The notes: a model not told the origin generated them from the sequence alone. Positions 1 to 9,353 are shown, counted from the first letter of the stretch. The stretch: DNA of 10,208 bases from Smittium culicis (GCA_001970855.1 LSSN01000171.1:6480-16687); one strand, 5' to 3'. Numbers and translations: made by a program.

Positions 1-155
1 TTCTTATTCTTATTCTTATTCTTATTCTTATTCTTATTCTTATTCTTATTCTTATTCTTATTCTTATTCTTATTCTTATTCTTATTCTTATTCTTATTCT
101 TATTCTTATTCTTATTCTTATTCTTATTCTTATTCTTATTCTTATTCTTATTCTT
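1..155. repeat. (TTCTTA)n hexanucleotide microsatellite
   Basis: Twenty-five uninterrupted perfect copies of TTCTTA followed by TTCTT. The array starts at base 1, so its true length is unknown and it continues to the left. All purines are on the minus strand (TAAGAA), which gives complete strand asymmetry. The perfect repetition points to recent slippage expansion. The unit is not a telomere repeat that I know. Confidence 0.98.
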
Positions 156-2870
156 GATTTTAATTAGTATTTATATTTTTCTCATAATAATACGCTAAAA
201 AAAATTATTACACGACCTTATTTTTTATTATAATAATAAATGTCCCAAGGTTTTGATATAAGAAACAGCAGGGGGGAAATTTTAAATTTGATTTAATTAA
301 CGCGTCATTTATATTGCAATATATGGCATGGAATTGTTTATAGAAATTATATTTATGAATATCTTATGAATTTATATGAAATAATAACATTATATATTTA
401 TTTATTTATTTATTTATCTAAAATACTAAATTAATTTTAAAATTATTATTCATTTATCTTTAAACATATTTTTTACTAATTTAGCTGTATTTTTGTTAAT
501 AAAATCCGAGAAAAAAAATCTTATAACATATATATTCTATAAATTAGCTATAAGTTCTAAAATTATGATTAATGCTTCAAAATCAATAAAAAAAATTTAA
601 TAATTCTAAAATAGAGTTAGTTGATTGGCTAAATTACTATACACATTTAAGCTCAAAAATATTATGATTTTTTTAAAAGCGTTTCAATGTTACTATTTTA
701 TTTTTTCGCTTAGTAATAAATAGAACACATGGAAGCTTATTATTTATAATTAAAAATAACGAAAATATTTGTTTAAAAACAATATTAAGGCTTATAATGA
801 AATTAAATGAAATGAAATGAAATACATCAATACTACCGAATTAAATGTAATTTTTCCGATAAAAGATCTTATTATCGAAATTAAGTCTTTTATATGCGGT
901 TGAGTATTTTTCATAATTCAAACATATCCAACAAAATTTACTAATAATAAATTATTTACGAGGCTCAAATAAGTATTGGTATATAGTAGAATGAAATTAA
1001 ATAATAAAACTACTTACTAACTACTTGAGAATCAATAATCCAATTTTTTACAGATTTTTCATGCGAAAGGGTTTAATAATAATTAGAACGATTGATTGGA
1101 TATATTTAGGATATAAAAATGAATTAATAAAATTAAATTAAATAAAACTTATACTTAATAGCAGAGAATAGTTTTAGGGTGTATATATTTATATATTTCG
1201 ATATTAAGTATTATTTTTTATTTATTTTTTGCTACCTCAATAATCAAAATAGTGCTATAGTATATGTAAATTTATACAATTTTTACTAAAATTTCTATAA
1301 AATGAGTACACTTATTAATCTTTAACACTTTATTATAAAAATTTAAACGTGGAATATAGTCTTGACAAAATATTATTTGAATTATCATTATTTCTTTCTT
1401 AAATTTGATAACTTGCATATTTTTGTGTATTTATTCTTATTATTGATTAGTATTATACACTAAATTAAAGATTGACCCAGTATAATCCGCCTCTCGTATG
1501 AAATATATATAAAAAGTCTGACTGAGTGCAAATAAATCATAAATTTTTTTGCTAAAATATGCATACTCACGTGATAACGAAAAAAAATTTTCAAGGAGCG
1601 ATCCCAATCGGAATTACACTCCGAAAGAAAACATTATAACAGAAAAGCTAATAAAATAAATAATTTCGAAACGAAGAAAGACAATAATCCTACCCTGAGT
1701 GGTAGATAAAATATTTTACCTAACAAATAAATTAAAATACATTCTTTAATGCAATAAATAATAATATTCTTAAATTTTTGTTTGATTTATTATATAATAA
1801 ATGAGAAAGATTTCCATAAGAAATTCAAAATTATATTATATATAATCAAAAATATATAATAAATAATTTTTATACAGAACAAAGATTTATTCAGTTTACA
1901 CGAAAATAACCACTAATAGTTTAGCAGCTAATAAATCTGAGTGGAATTTGATTCATTTTTAATCAAATTCTATATGATTGTATATATTCAGCGTTATATT
2001 ATATAACACTATTTACTTATGTTGAATTTAACAAATTACGATAGTCAAATATTCTCTGAGATATTTGACCAAACCATTAACATACCAATAGGATATTTCT
2101 CAACGATGATTTTACAAACTGAAAGTCTATTTATTTCATTTAGTTAGCTATTATTAGCACTATTGACTTAATTAAATAATTTTTATGTAAATTCATCTAA
2201 TATTGTGAATAATGTTGAAATATTCAGATAGAAGTTTACCTGAATCTTGAAAAACCTTTACCAGGTCTAAAAAAACCAAAAAAAATGTAATAATAACAAC
2301 CTCTATAATTAAGAATAAACTCAATATTCTCTTTAGTTTAAAATGAAAGTAAATTTATTTTTCAATTAGATAACTAGCTCTAACTTGATTTAATAATAAA
2401 TATTCATGTATCTGATTGATATTATGTATACCGATACTTAACGATATTAGATACCAAGATTAATAAATTATTTCCCCCAAACATTAATAATATAAATATC
2501 TAGTTAAAATACAAAAATTAATATTCGCAAATATAGTAAAAATATACTATCATTGATATATCATCTATATTAAAGATAAAGCGGAGTTTAAATACATAAT
2601 CACTTCAAAAGGTTTATTTAGCTAATTCAGCGAATATTATAGCTAGCTTATATTACTAAAAAAAGAATTTTTGAGTTATATTTAATCTAGAAAGTAATAT
2701 ATATTTTTATCGGGTCTTTACGGAAATGCCTTTATGGAGACATGATTCTCATTAAAATAAATTTAAACGTGAAAAAATACAGTTTCGTTACTATATGACA
2801 AGAAAATCAAAATATTTATATGATATGTAATAAATACAAAAATAAATAAAGCAAGGTAAAAATTAAATAT
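156..2870. other. AT-rich non-coding stretch
   Basis: I see no gene in this stretch. All six frames are broken by frequent stops, as expected at this AT content, and there is no tRNA-like B box or rRNA-like block. It contains a TTTA microsatellite (397-416), a short AAATG run near 805-823, and a slightly less AT-rich patch at about 1485-1630. That patch has a TATA-like TATATAAAAAG, a CACGTG palindrome at 1568-1573 and a CGG-N9-CCG palindrome at 1609-1623, but no reading frame that these would serve. Confidence 0.7.
396..417. repeat. (TTTA)5 microsatellite
   Basis: Five perfect TTTA units at 397-416, with one flanking base on each side that continues the pattern. A short simple repeat of the kind that is common in AT-rich intergenic DNA. 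Confidence 0.9.
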
Positions 2871-2889
2871 TATGAATACTAGAGTAAAT

Positions 2890-3060
2890 GAAAACTCTTT
2901 TTCTGCCTCGAATCTAAGTTCACTCACTCACTTATTTACTTTGAAATTCACTACCACCAATCGTTATTTTCAAGCACACTTAATCCCTCGTTCACTTCGA
3001 TCCACCACCGCCCCCAAATCACTTTAAACGCCTTTTATATTTCTCCCAGATTACTTCGCT
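2890..3060. other. C-rich, strand-asymmetric GC island
   Basis: This patch is clearly less AT-rich than its surroundings. The plus strand is rich in C and poor in G, with many ACT/CAC/ACC words such as CACTCACTCAC, CACTACCACC and TCCACCACCGCCCCC. The minus strand therefore reads G-rich. Both strands carry short open frames: a 51-codon ATG frame at 2872-3027 on plus, and a W-rich frame of about 27 codons on minus ending TGG TGG TAG. Neither looks like a known protein. A TATA-like element on the minus strand (3032-3039) lies just inside its right end. It could be the promoter and 5' end of a non-coding minus-strand transcript, a repeat fragment or an old exon. The nature is unresolved. Confidence 0.4.
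3032..3039 (-). promoter_or_regulatory. TATA-like element, minus strand
   Basis: The minus strand reads GAAATATAAAAGGCGTTT here. The core TATAAAAG and its flanks (GAAATATAAAAG then GCGT after one extra G) match the TATA region upstream of the reductase gene at 8779-8786 almost exactly, and the strand is the same. Transcription would run leftward through the G-rich side of the 2890-3060 island. No coding sequence is evident downstream, so a promoter role is only inferred from the match. Confidence 0.3.
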
Positions 3061-4999
3061 TTTTCAAATACAGATTTTTTTCTATGTGAGATCAAATATG
3101 ATAAATGGATTTTAATTATTTAAATTACTATATCTTATTTAACTTTTTTTTTAGTAAATCTGGATTTTAACCATATAATCATAGTCTATCGACTATAAAA
3201 AATTAATATAAAAATTTTCAGCTTCCAAATAGCTACATTTTTGTATAAGCTTAATCCCTTGATACAAATGTTTACTTTTGTACTTAATTTATAAGTTTAA
3301 AAGTTTGGGGGACGATTTTTAGCTAGGAAAATCGAAAAAAAGTCTAAAAATCACTTAGTGGAATAATATAAATTTAAAATTTTGAGCTATTTCTAAGTTT
3401 ATTTTTATAAAAAGACTCTAAATATTTAGTATACTTTATTTACATCTAAATTTCTTCTATTTGATACTAAATAACTCATAGCTACTCCAAATAGCTTTAT
3501 TTAGTAGTTGGCATACGTTCGAATATCTTTTCTTACACGATGTGTAGGATTTATTCCATAAGATCAATATGTGTAAATCGGGACTTAAATAATCCCTTTT
3601 TTAATTTTTTCAGGAACATATGATCTATCAGGGTCATGGTAAAAATTTCCATAATTACTATTTTTCCGATTTTAATTCTTTATAAATTATATGCGAATTA
3701 GCTACGCGTATATTAATAAAGTATAAAAACATTCTTTTCCACCACTTATAGCACTTTATATCAAGTCTATATAACATTATTAATTGTTACAGCTTATACG
3801 CTTAGTTCATATTTAAATTATAATTGCATATCATCTCAGGTTTAATCACACCTTAAAAAATTATAATTTTTGACTTGCTCGAATTATCAGATAAAATACA
3901 AGGATTTTGTCAATTTTATATCATATGTGTAGGTTTAATATCCATCAATTAAAGCACAGAAATGACATTATCATTCATAAAAAATTCTTTTCCCCATTTT
4001 ATAAGGAGTTATTTTTTGGCCAATTCAGGCAAGTGCCTCATATTTTGTATAATCGTTCTGCAAAAATAGTGACCAATTTTTTATAAGTATTCTATAAGCG
4101 GGGCTTAAGTGAAAAAATTAACCATAAAAATTATGTAATTTTATTAAAATAATTTTCTACAACGTGTTTCATGACTCGAAATCCCAAAATTTTTAAATTC
4201 CGGTTTTTTATTTTCCCATTAGATGTCAAAATAACAATAGTACCCAGATTTATCTTCTAAAACGCATCTTTAAATATTATTTTTATGGGAATTTTAGGAT
4301 TTTATCGCTAATTTTCGTTTCTAACTTTCAATTTAATCATCGATTCGTTTTTTTCAACGCTTTGATGAGATAAAGGTATTTTTTTGTTATTTTCAAGAAA
4401 ATTTCTTATTTTATACAATTTATCATCTTCAAAATAGTCATCCGAGAAATCATTTTGGCTATTAAAATTGAATTTATTTTTAATTTGGCTAGAGTCAGTG
4501 GTGATAGTGTTATTAAAATTATTAGGATTATATGGATTATAATTTAAGTGATTGAAATTATTTTCTATCGAAGATTTCGTAATATAAAATAAAAAATTTT
4601 ATAACTCATATTATTAGATATATTATTATCACGGAGATATATATTTGCACTCCAATAATACATATATTAGGATATATTTTTCATTTCTATATTTAAATTA
4701 ATCTCTAAATTTTTTTAATTCATCAAGAAATATCACTTATTAAGATTTATTTTTAGAAATTTTTGATTTTTCATAATAATTAATATAAATTGATATTTTA
4801 TTTAATGTTAAATCAAGGAGTTTATTATTTGAGAAATTTTAATCATTGTTCCTGATGCAGATGGAAAAATAAAATTCATAGTTATTTAATGAAAATAAAT
4901 TTTAAAAATAAAACTGATTTATAATTATTTATTAATTAATTAATTTTAAAAGTATATTTTAATAAATATATTAACTATAATAATTATAATAGTAATAGA
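3061..4999. other. AT-rich non-coding stretch
   Basis: No supported gene. Some short open patches follow pyrimidine-CAG sequences, for example 23 codons from 3614 to the TAA at 3683 after TTTTTTCAG, but they are within the range expected by chance and have no recognisable partner exons. A small palindrome AGGCA-AG-TGCCT lies near 4028-4039. Confidence 0.65.
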
Positions 5000-5049
5000 A
5001 TTAATAAAATTAATAAAATTAATAAAATTAATAAAATTAATAAAATTAA
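5000..5049. repeat. (ATTAATAAA)5 tandem repeat
   Basis: Five perfect copies of the 9-base unit ATTAATAAA at 5000-5044, then a partial copy. Because the unit is a multiple of three, it leaves a long open frame on the minus strand (4946-5200) that encodes repeated Phe-Ile-Asn. I regard that frame as an artefact of the repeat in AT-rich DNA. Confidence 0.95.
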
Positions 5050-6370
5050 ATAATAGTAATGGATTATAAACACATAAAACTAATATTATAGAAATAAATA
5101 TGAGTATGAATTGTATCAAAATGTTAAAATATAAGAATAAATACAATAATAAATAAATGAAAGCTGGATTTAATATTAATAAATATAAAAACCTAATCAA
5201 GCTTAGTGCGAAATTTATTAACTCAAAAAAATTTTAAATAACAGATGGTTGCGATAAACAACAGATTACTTCTGATCGGGAAAGGACCCAAAATCCAACA
5301 TAGTATATAGCATATTTGTAATAAAGATTAAATTATATGCTGTATTTGCTACTTGTATCGGTTTATTTAGTATTAGATTATGACAATGGATACGGCGAAA
5401 AGTAATCTACTTCTGAAAGATAATGATACCAATATCTTATAATTTCTATTGTTTTTTTGTCGTCAAAGTATTTATACTTATACTGTCCTGTTCTTTGCAT
5501 AGTCATAGCATATAAAATTTCAAGTAATTACCCTTCGTCAGTCATTTTTATATCTTGCAACTTTAGTGACCAGTATCTTATATGTTATTTTATTTTATTC
5601 TTATTTCAATTCTAGCCAGAATTAATTATGTATTTTTTCAAATGCAAAAAAAATTCAATATGTAAGATTTTATTTAATTTTCACCTCGATTCTACTATTT
5701 ACTTTATAAATTTATATTATTGTCAGCATATCACTAATAGTATTTGTTTTTTTTGTTTGTCGAGATCCTATTTTATACTTTTATCTCATACTAATAATAG
5801 TGCATTCCAAATAATAGTTTTTATATCCTGTTAACTATTTAGTACTTTTTATTTTTTTTATAATTTTCGTCATTTTTTTATATAGGTGTGGATTGAATTT
5901 ATTTTCCATAATTTAACGTAGACTCGCTTTTTTCGTATTTTTTTTTTATTTTAACAATTTTTATTTGAATTTTCATGATGTTGGTTAAAATGGTTATTTC
6001 CATGATATTTTATAATTAATTTTAGTTCTTAAATATACGTAATATCAGTCATTCATTATCCTAATATCAATCATGATTTTTATTATGAACATTATGTACT
6101 ACTCTAAAGTAGAGAGTATCTCTTCAAAAATGGGTTCACTTTTTTTCATAACATTGAATAAAATCATTATAAGCTCAATAAATATTAATCATCGAAGTTT
6201 AGTCATTAAAAGATTCAGCTAATTAAGATTTAAATATTATATTTTTTTTAAATAATAAAATACACATATTGAAGCTATGCGTTAAAGTAAAGTGGAAGGT
6301 AATGATATAATTATTTTAGTTCAAGTTCAATAAAATTAGGCACATAGAAAAAAAATCCTATTTCATTAAT
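5050..6370. other. AT-rich non-coding stretch
   Basis: No supported gene, RNA or mobile element. A 68-codon frame at 5628-5834 on the plus strand is made of F, I, Y, S and C codons typical of translated AT-rich spacer DNA and has no domain-like features. A somewhat less AT-rich patch occurs at about 5240-5300 without further structure. Confidence 0.65.
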
Positions 6371-6377
6371 TTTATAA

Positions 6378-7014
6378 ACATGTTATACCTTGCTTTTTTA
6401 TTCCCAGTTTTACCAAGATCTTTTTCTATACAACCATTTAAGGAGTTTTGAAATGCAAGGCCCAAACACCTTGCAGATCCATTTTCCCCCCTTTAATTTA
6501 ATATTTATAATTGAATGGTTTAGATCACTATCGTAACAGTTTATAATGAATACAAAATTCAAAAATATCTGACAAATTTGATTGAGGAAGTTTAAATGAT
6601 AATTGATTTTAGATGATCAAAAATGGTCTACGGAACTAGAACATACATTTTATAAATATCCCATTTTTGATTTACCGCCCGGGAAAGGATTGGATGAGAA
6701 GAAAATATCACATTTTGATTCATGGGATATAATGTCAATTTTTAACAAAATCCAATCTATTTGTCTCTCGGCTCACTTGGCGCGCTTCTATACAACCCTA
6801 TCTGCAAGCTTTTAGTTCTCAGGTATGCAGTATAATTCATTGAATTTTTACTTTGATTAATAATAATTTCAAGTTGCTTTGTTTAAAATATATTTACGTT
6901 GTTTTTTTTAATTGCTTGTGTGAATTTAAAAAAAAAAAGTAAATATGATTTTAGAGGGGTCATTTCTTTTTCAGGCTAAATCCGTAAGGCCAGAAAAATT
7001 CATTTTCAAGATTT
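6378..7014 (+). other. Exon-like region, unidentified; split gene or relic
   Basis: Several adjacent plus-strand patches are GC-richer than the spacer and read like protein, but in different frames. They are 6378-6536 (52 codons, including HLRSFEMQGPNTLQIHFPP), 6524-6592 (23 codons, including NEYKIQKYLTNLIEE), and 6603-6815 (70 codons, including DLPPGKGLDEKKISHFDSWD). A further frame ends at a GT at 6823 (QPYLQAFSSQ) and could splice to AKSVRPEKFIFKI-stop after the acceptor-like TTTTTCAG at 6967-6974. Within the third patch, an ATG at 6732 would start SIFNKIQSICLSAHLARFYTT, which resembles a mitochondrial presequence. I do not recognise the family. Frames 0, 2, 0 and 1 follow each other with gaps too short for ordinary introns (about 23 bases at 6590-6612). 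A decayed gene is therefore at least as likely as a working one. Confidence 0.3.
6890..6946. repeat. Inverted repeat with poly(T)/poly(A) arms
   Basis: ATATTTAC at 6890-6897 is the reverse complement of GTAAATAT at 6939-6946. Inside these arms, a run of eight T (6902-6909) faces a run of eleven A (6928-6938), and AATT faces AATT-like bases near the loop. The whole could fold into an imperfect stem of about 57 bases. It lies between the two candidate exons 6603-6822 and 6975-7014. Confidence 0.6.
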
Positions 7015-7029
7015 GAGTTAAATGTTTTG

Positions 7030-7075
7030 TCTTTGCCTTATAAAAATCTGTTTAAAAAAAATTCTTTGCCTTATA
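7030..7075 (+). mobile_element. Micro-insertion of LINE-like poly(A) tail with TSD
   Basis: The 13-base sequence TCTTTGCCTTATA occurs at 7030-7042 and again, perfectly, at 7063-7075. The 20 bases between them (7043-7062) read AAAATCTGTTTAAAAAAAAT. This matches, with one C/T difference over 19 bases, the 3' end of the retroposon inserted on the minus strand at 9916-10049 (AAAATCCGTTT plus poly(A)). I read it as an extremely 5'-truncated insertion of the same family with a target-site duplication. The match is short and A-rich, so chance similarity is possible. Another weakness is that the presumed nick site has no T-run. Confidence 0.45.
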
Positions 7076-7671
7076 CTGCTGTAAGGTTATTAGGCAATTT
7101 TTTGTTTTAACCAACATTATTATATGTAAAATTTAATTAGTCTAAAGTAGGCTATATATTTTTCAACATATTGAAGCAAGTCTAGGTTGATATGAATTGG
7201 TTTTTAATAAGATGGAATTTTGGGAAACTGAAATTATGGGTACCCTAGAATAATTCAAAAAAGCAATCGATCAATCAAATATAGAATCTTTTCAGGCATA
7301 ATCAAAAAGTAATAGCACGTTACATCAAAAATCTTTCAAAACATCAATATCTAAATAAAATGAATCATCAGGATCAAAAAGCGAAATCATTTTTAATTTT
7401 TTATGATTTTTAATTTTTAATCGTAAATTCACAAGAATTTTGGTAGCTACTGCATGAATTTTTTTTCAGGTTAGTAGCTTATCTCAACATTAACATCAGC
7501 CAAATAAAGACAGAATTGATATTATAAATATATATTAAATTGGCGGACTTTTTTGTTTTTCTTTAATAAAAACATACATTTTAACGTAAGAGCTCATATA
7601 TAAAATTTACTAAACAAACATATCAATAAATAATATAAAAAGTATAAAACTAATTTTTATATAAAAATTAT
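7076..7671. other. AT-rich spacer with acceptor-like CAGG sites
   Basis: No confident gene. Two further pyrimidine-run CAGG sites (near 7288-7295 and 7462-7471) resemble 3' splice sites. The second is followed by an 18-codon open patch (LVAYLNINISQIKTELIL then TAA). Another short open patch starts at the ATG at 7213 (MEFWETEIMGTLE then TAA). They may belong with the exon-like region at 6378-7014, but no consistent splice model joins them. Confidence 0.35.
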
Positions 7672-7677
7672 TTTATT
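7672..7677 (-). terminator. Possible polyadenylation signal AATAAA
   Basis: The minus strand reads CTAAATAAAATAA about 85 bases after the reductase stop codon, which is a usual distance for a fungal 3' UTR. AATAAA is common by chance in DNA of this composition, so position is the only support. Confidence 0.25.
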
Positions 7678-7761
7678 TAGCCTTTATATTATGGGTATAA
7701 AATTTTTTTAAATTATAGAAAAATAAATTAAAATTTTTTCCTTAATTGATGCTTAAAATGG

Positions 7762-8732
7762 TCAGTTTGCATAGAAAGGATAGCCACCTAGGTAGAAATC
7801 AGGATCAACAAATCGCATATCTTTATTTAAATCATCTATGGATTTCATTTCCTCTTCATTCAAAACAAAGTTATATACTTGCATATTCAAAGACATTCTT
7901 TCAGCATTTGTTGATTTAGGAATCACAGCAATATTTTGTTGAACAGCCCACCTAAGCAAAATTTGACCAGTGGTAACGTTGTGGTTTTTAGCAATATCGA
8001 GAATGGTTTTGTTTTCCAAAAGCGGAACGAACCCATTGCTTTTGCCAACAACGCCCATACTCTGATACGAAGTATCTCCGAAAGAAGAATATGCAGTGAT
8101 AGCAATATCTTTACTTTTTGCAAAATTGACTAGTTTCTTTCTTGTGAGATATGGATGAAGTTCCATCTGGAGTACAGAAGGTTTGATTTTTGCATAGGAG
8201 AGAAGATCCATCAATAGCGACGCGTTAATATTTGAAATTCCGATATTTCTTGCCAAACCACTATGGACGAGTTGTTCCATTGCGGCCCATGTTTCATGGA
8301 GTGGGACTTGGTCAAGAACGATTAATTTTTTAACTGTGTCATAATAGTGGGATGGGGGATATCTTTCTTCAAATGGGACGTGTTTAAGAGCTATGGGCGA
8401 ATGAATCAAATACAAATCCAAGTATTCCAACCCCAAATCAGAAAGCGACTTTCTATTCCTAATTTCACATGCTCCTTGTGGTGGTGTGTGCTAAATAGCT
8501 TTGAGACAATGAAGAGCTCATTTCTTGTTACTATTCCTTGATCGATGGCTTCTTTGATTCCTCGACTTACCTCAACTTCGTTGGCATATGATGGTGCGCA
8601 ATCGAAAAGTCTATATCCTGCTTTTATTGCTTGGAATACAACATCTTTGCATACTTCTTTTGGGATTTTCCATGTACCAAATCCAACCTTTGGTATTTTA
8701 TCATCAGTTGAAGATAGTGTAATTGCTTCCAT
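7762..8732 (-). CDS. Aldo/keto reductase (xylose/aldose reductase-like), with one-base frameshift
   Basis: The product belongs to the NAD(P)H-dependent aldo/keto reductases, cytosolic TIM-barrel enzymes that reduce sugar aldehydes and other carbonyls. The closest pattern I recognise is fungal D-xylose reductase (AKR2). The start is the ATG at 8732-8730 in AAAATGG context; the family's N-terminal P-K-V-G-F-G-T-W strand follows at residues 14-21. The catalytic tetrad is complete: Asp44 (GYRLFDCA), Tyr49 (SYANE), Lys78 (IVSKL) and His111 (LYLIHSP), numbering across the break. The second signature reads GLARNIGISNI, and the cofactor motif IPKSTNAER lies near residues 271-279. In xylose reductases an Asn follows Lys-Ser; here it is Thr, which might alter NADPH/NADH preference. 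The C-terminus ends PFYAN-stop. One base is missing at 8442-8444. With it, the product would have 323 residues, the normal family length. No intron is seen. Other possibilities are glycerol dehydrogenase or a general aldose reductase. Confidence 0.9.
8442..8444 (-). other. Frameshift site in the reductase gene
   Basis: Upstream of this TTT (minus strand) the frame gives HVKLGIESR. Downstream, the frame one base back gives SDLGLEYLDLYLIH, and family alignment runs straight across the join. The shifted frame ends at a stop at 8406-8408 after about 13 unrelated codons. The gene from ATG to stop is 971 bases, one short of a multiple of three. A run of four T instead of three would restore Arg-Phe-Ser-Asp-Leu. 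A base-call error in a short homopolymer or a young inactivating deletion both fit. No slippery heptamer is visible. Confidence 0.85.
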
Positions 8733-8778
8733 TTTGTGCAAAATCTTACTTTTTTTATAACGAGTGCTTGAGTATACG

Positions 8779-8786
8779 CTTTTATA
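8779..8786 (-). promoter_or_regulatory. TATA box of the reductase gene
   Basis: The minus strand reads GAAATATAAAAGCGTATAC. The core TATAAAAG lies about 46-54 bases upstream of the ATG, leaving room for a short 5' leader. The same word with nearly the same flanks recurs at 3032-3039 on the same strand. Confidence 0.55.
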
Positions 8787-8982
8787 TTTCTTTGGATAAC
8801 TGAAGAATTAAACAGATAAAAATATCCCTAGTTTTAAATAGCTTAAGGATGGTCTATTTATACTGTAGATTATTTTGGCAAAATTGGTTTTTTATATTAA
8901 GCTCTTACTTTATTCAAATTCATGCAAATTATTCAGAAATTTAATGTTAACTAAATATAATTTATTCTCCATTTATCCAAGA

Positions 8983-9064
8983 AATGCAACCAGCTAAAAT
9001 TGTCAAATGTAATATCCAGATAAAAAAAACTAATAACATCCTTCACATTTCGAGACTATTTAAA
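8983..9064 (+). repeat. Diverged duplicate, copy 1
   Basis: Begins AATGCAACCAGCTAAAAT and ends CTATTTAAA (9056-9064). The same start (one C/T and one final T/A difference over 18 bases) and the same end occur at 9283-9353, with a diverged middle that includes similar CCTTCAC / CCTTTCCC words. This is probably an old duplication or two fragments of one dispersed repeat, about 300 bases apart. Confidence 0.4.
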
Positions 9065-9220
9065 GGGTTGGTACCATTGCTAATCAAAATTTTCTTTCGA
9101 TAAGCTATAGTTTTCCCTCTAATTTCTATTAGAAGCATACTATTGAATAAATATTTTGATATTTTATAATTATTTTCAATGATATCAACTATTGTTAATA
9201 TCATTATTAGCAAGAATTCA

Positions 9221-9297
9221 TGCTAGTCATTAATGCTTGCTATTAATACTGGATATTACCACTTGCCATTAATCTTGCTACTAATGCAACCAGTTAA
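9221..9297. repeat. Degenerate 13-bp tandem array
   Basis: Six consecutive units align: TGCTAGTCATTAA, TGCTTGCTATTAA, TACTGGATATTAC, CACTTGCCATTAA, TCTTGCTACTAA (one base short) and TGCAACCAGTTAA. The shared pattern is roughly YRCTTGCYATTAA. The units are clearly diverged, so the array is old. Its last unit overlaps the start of the duplicate at 9283. Confidence 0.65.
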
Positions 9298-9353
9298 AAA
9301 TTTAATGTTGTTTATTTTTGCCATATAACCTTTCCCGTCCAACGCTATTTAAA
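9283..9353 (+). repeat. Diverged duplicate, copy 2
   Basis: Begins AATGCAACCAGTTAAAAA and ends CTATTTAAA (9345-9353). It is the partner of the copy at 8983-9064 and about ten bases shorter. Only the two ends are well conserved. Confidence 0.4.

Noticed and set aside
1..155. TTCTTA array as a telomere
   Set aside because: The unit lacks the G-rich strand of known telomere repeats, and the purine strand (TAAGAA) is A-rich.
2872..3027. 51-codon ATG frame on the plus strand, Ser/Thr-rich
   Set aside because: It is open mainly because the island is C-rich and has few stops; other frames in the same patch are open too.
3490..3685. Overlapping open patches of 23-44 codons around TTTTTTCAG at 3605-3613
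   Set aside because: Lengths are within chance for two strands of 10 kb, and no splice model or recognisable motif links them.
4946..5200. 84-codon minus-strand frame, very hydrophobic, with Phe-Ile-Asn repeats
   Set aside because: The repeat is simply the 9-base ATTAATAAA array read in frame, and the rest is what translated A/T-only DNA gives. It shows no coding signature.
5628..5834. 68-codon plus-strand frame
   Set aside because: Composition is typical of translated AT-rich spacer, with no domain, no GC rise over the flanks and no partner exon.
8406..8480. Intron or programmed frameshift joining the two halves of the reductase
   Set aside because: The family alignment runs directly across the join with exactly one base missing. 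There is no room for an intron and no slippery heptamer with a downstream stem.
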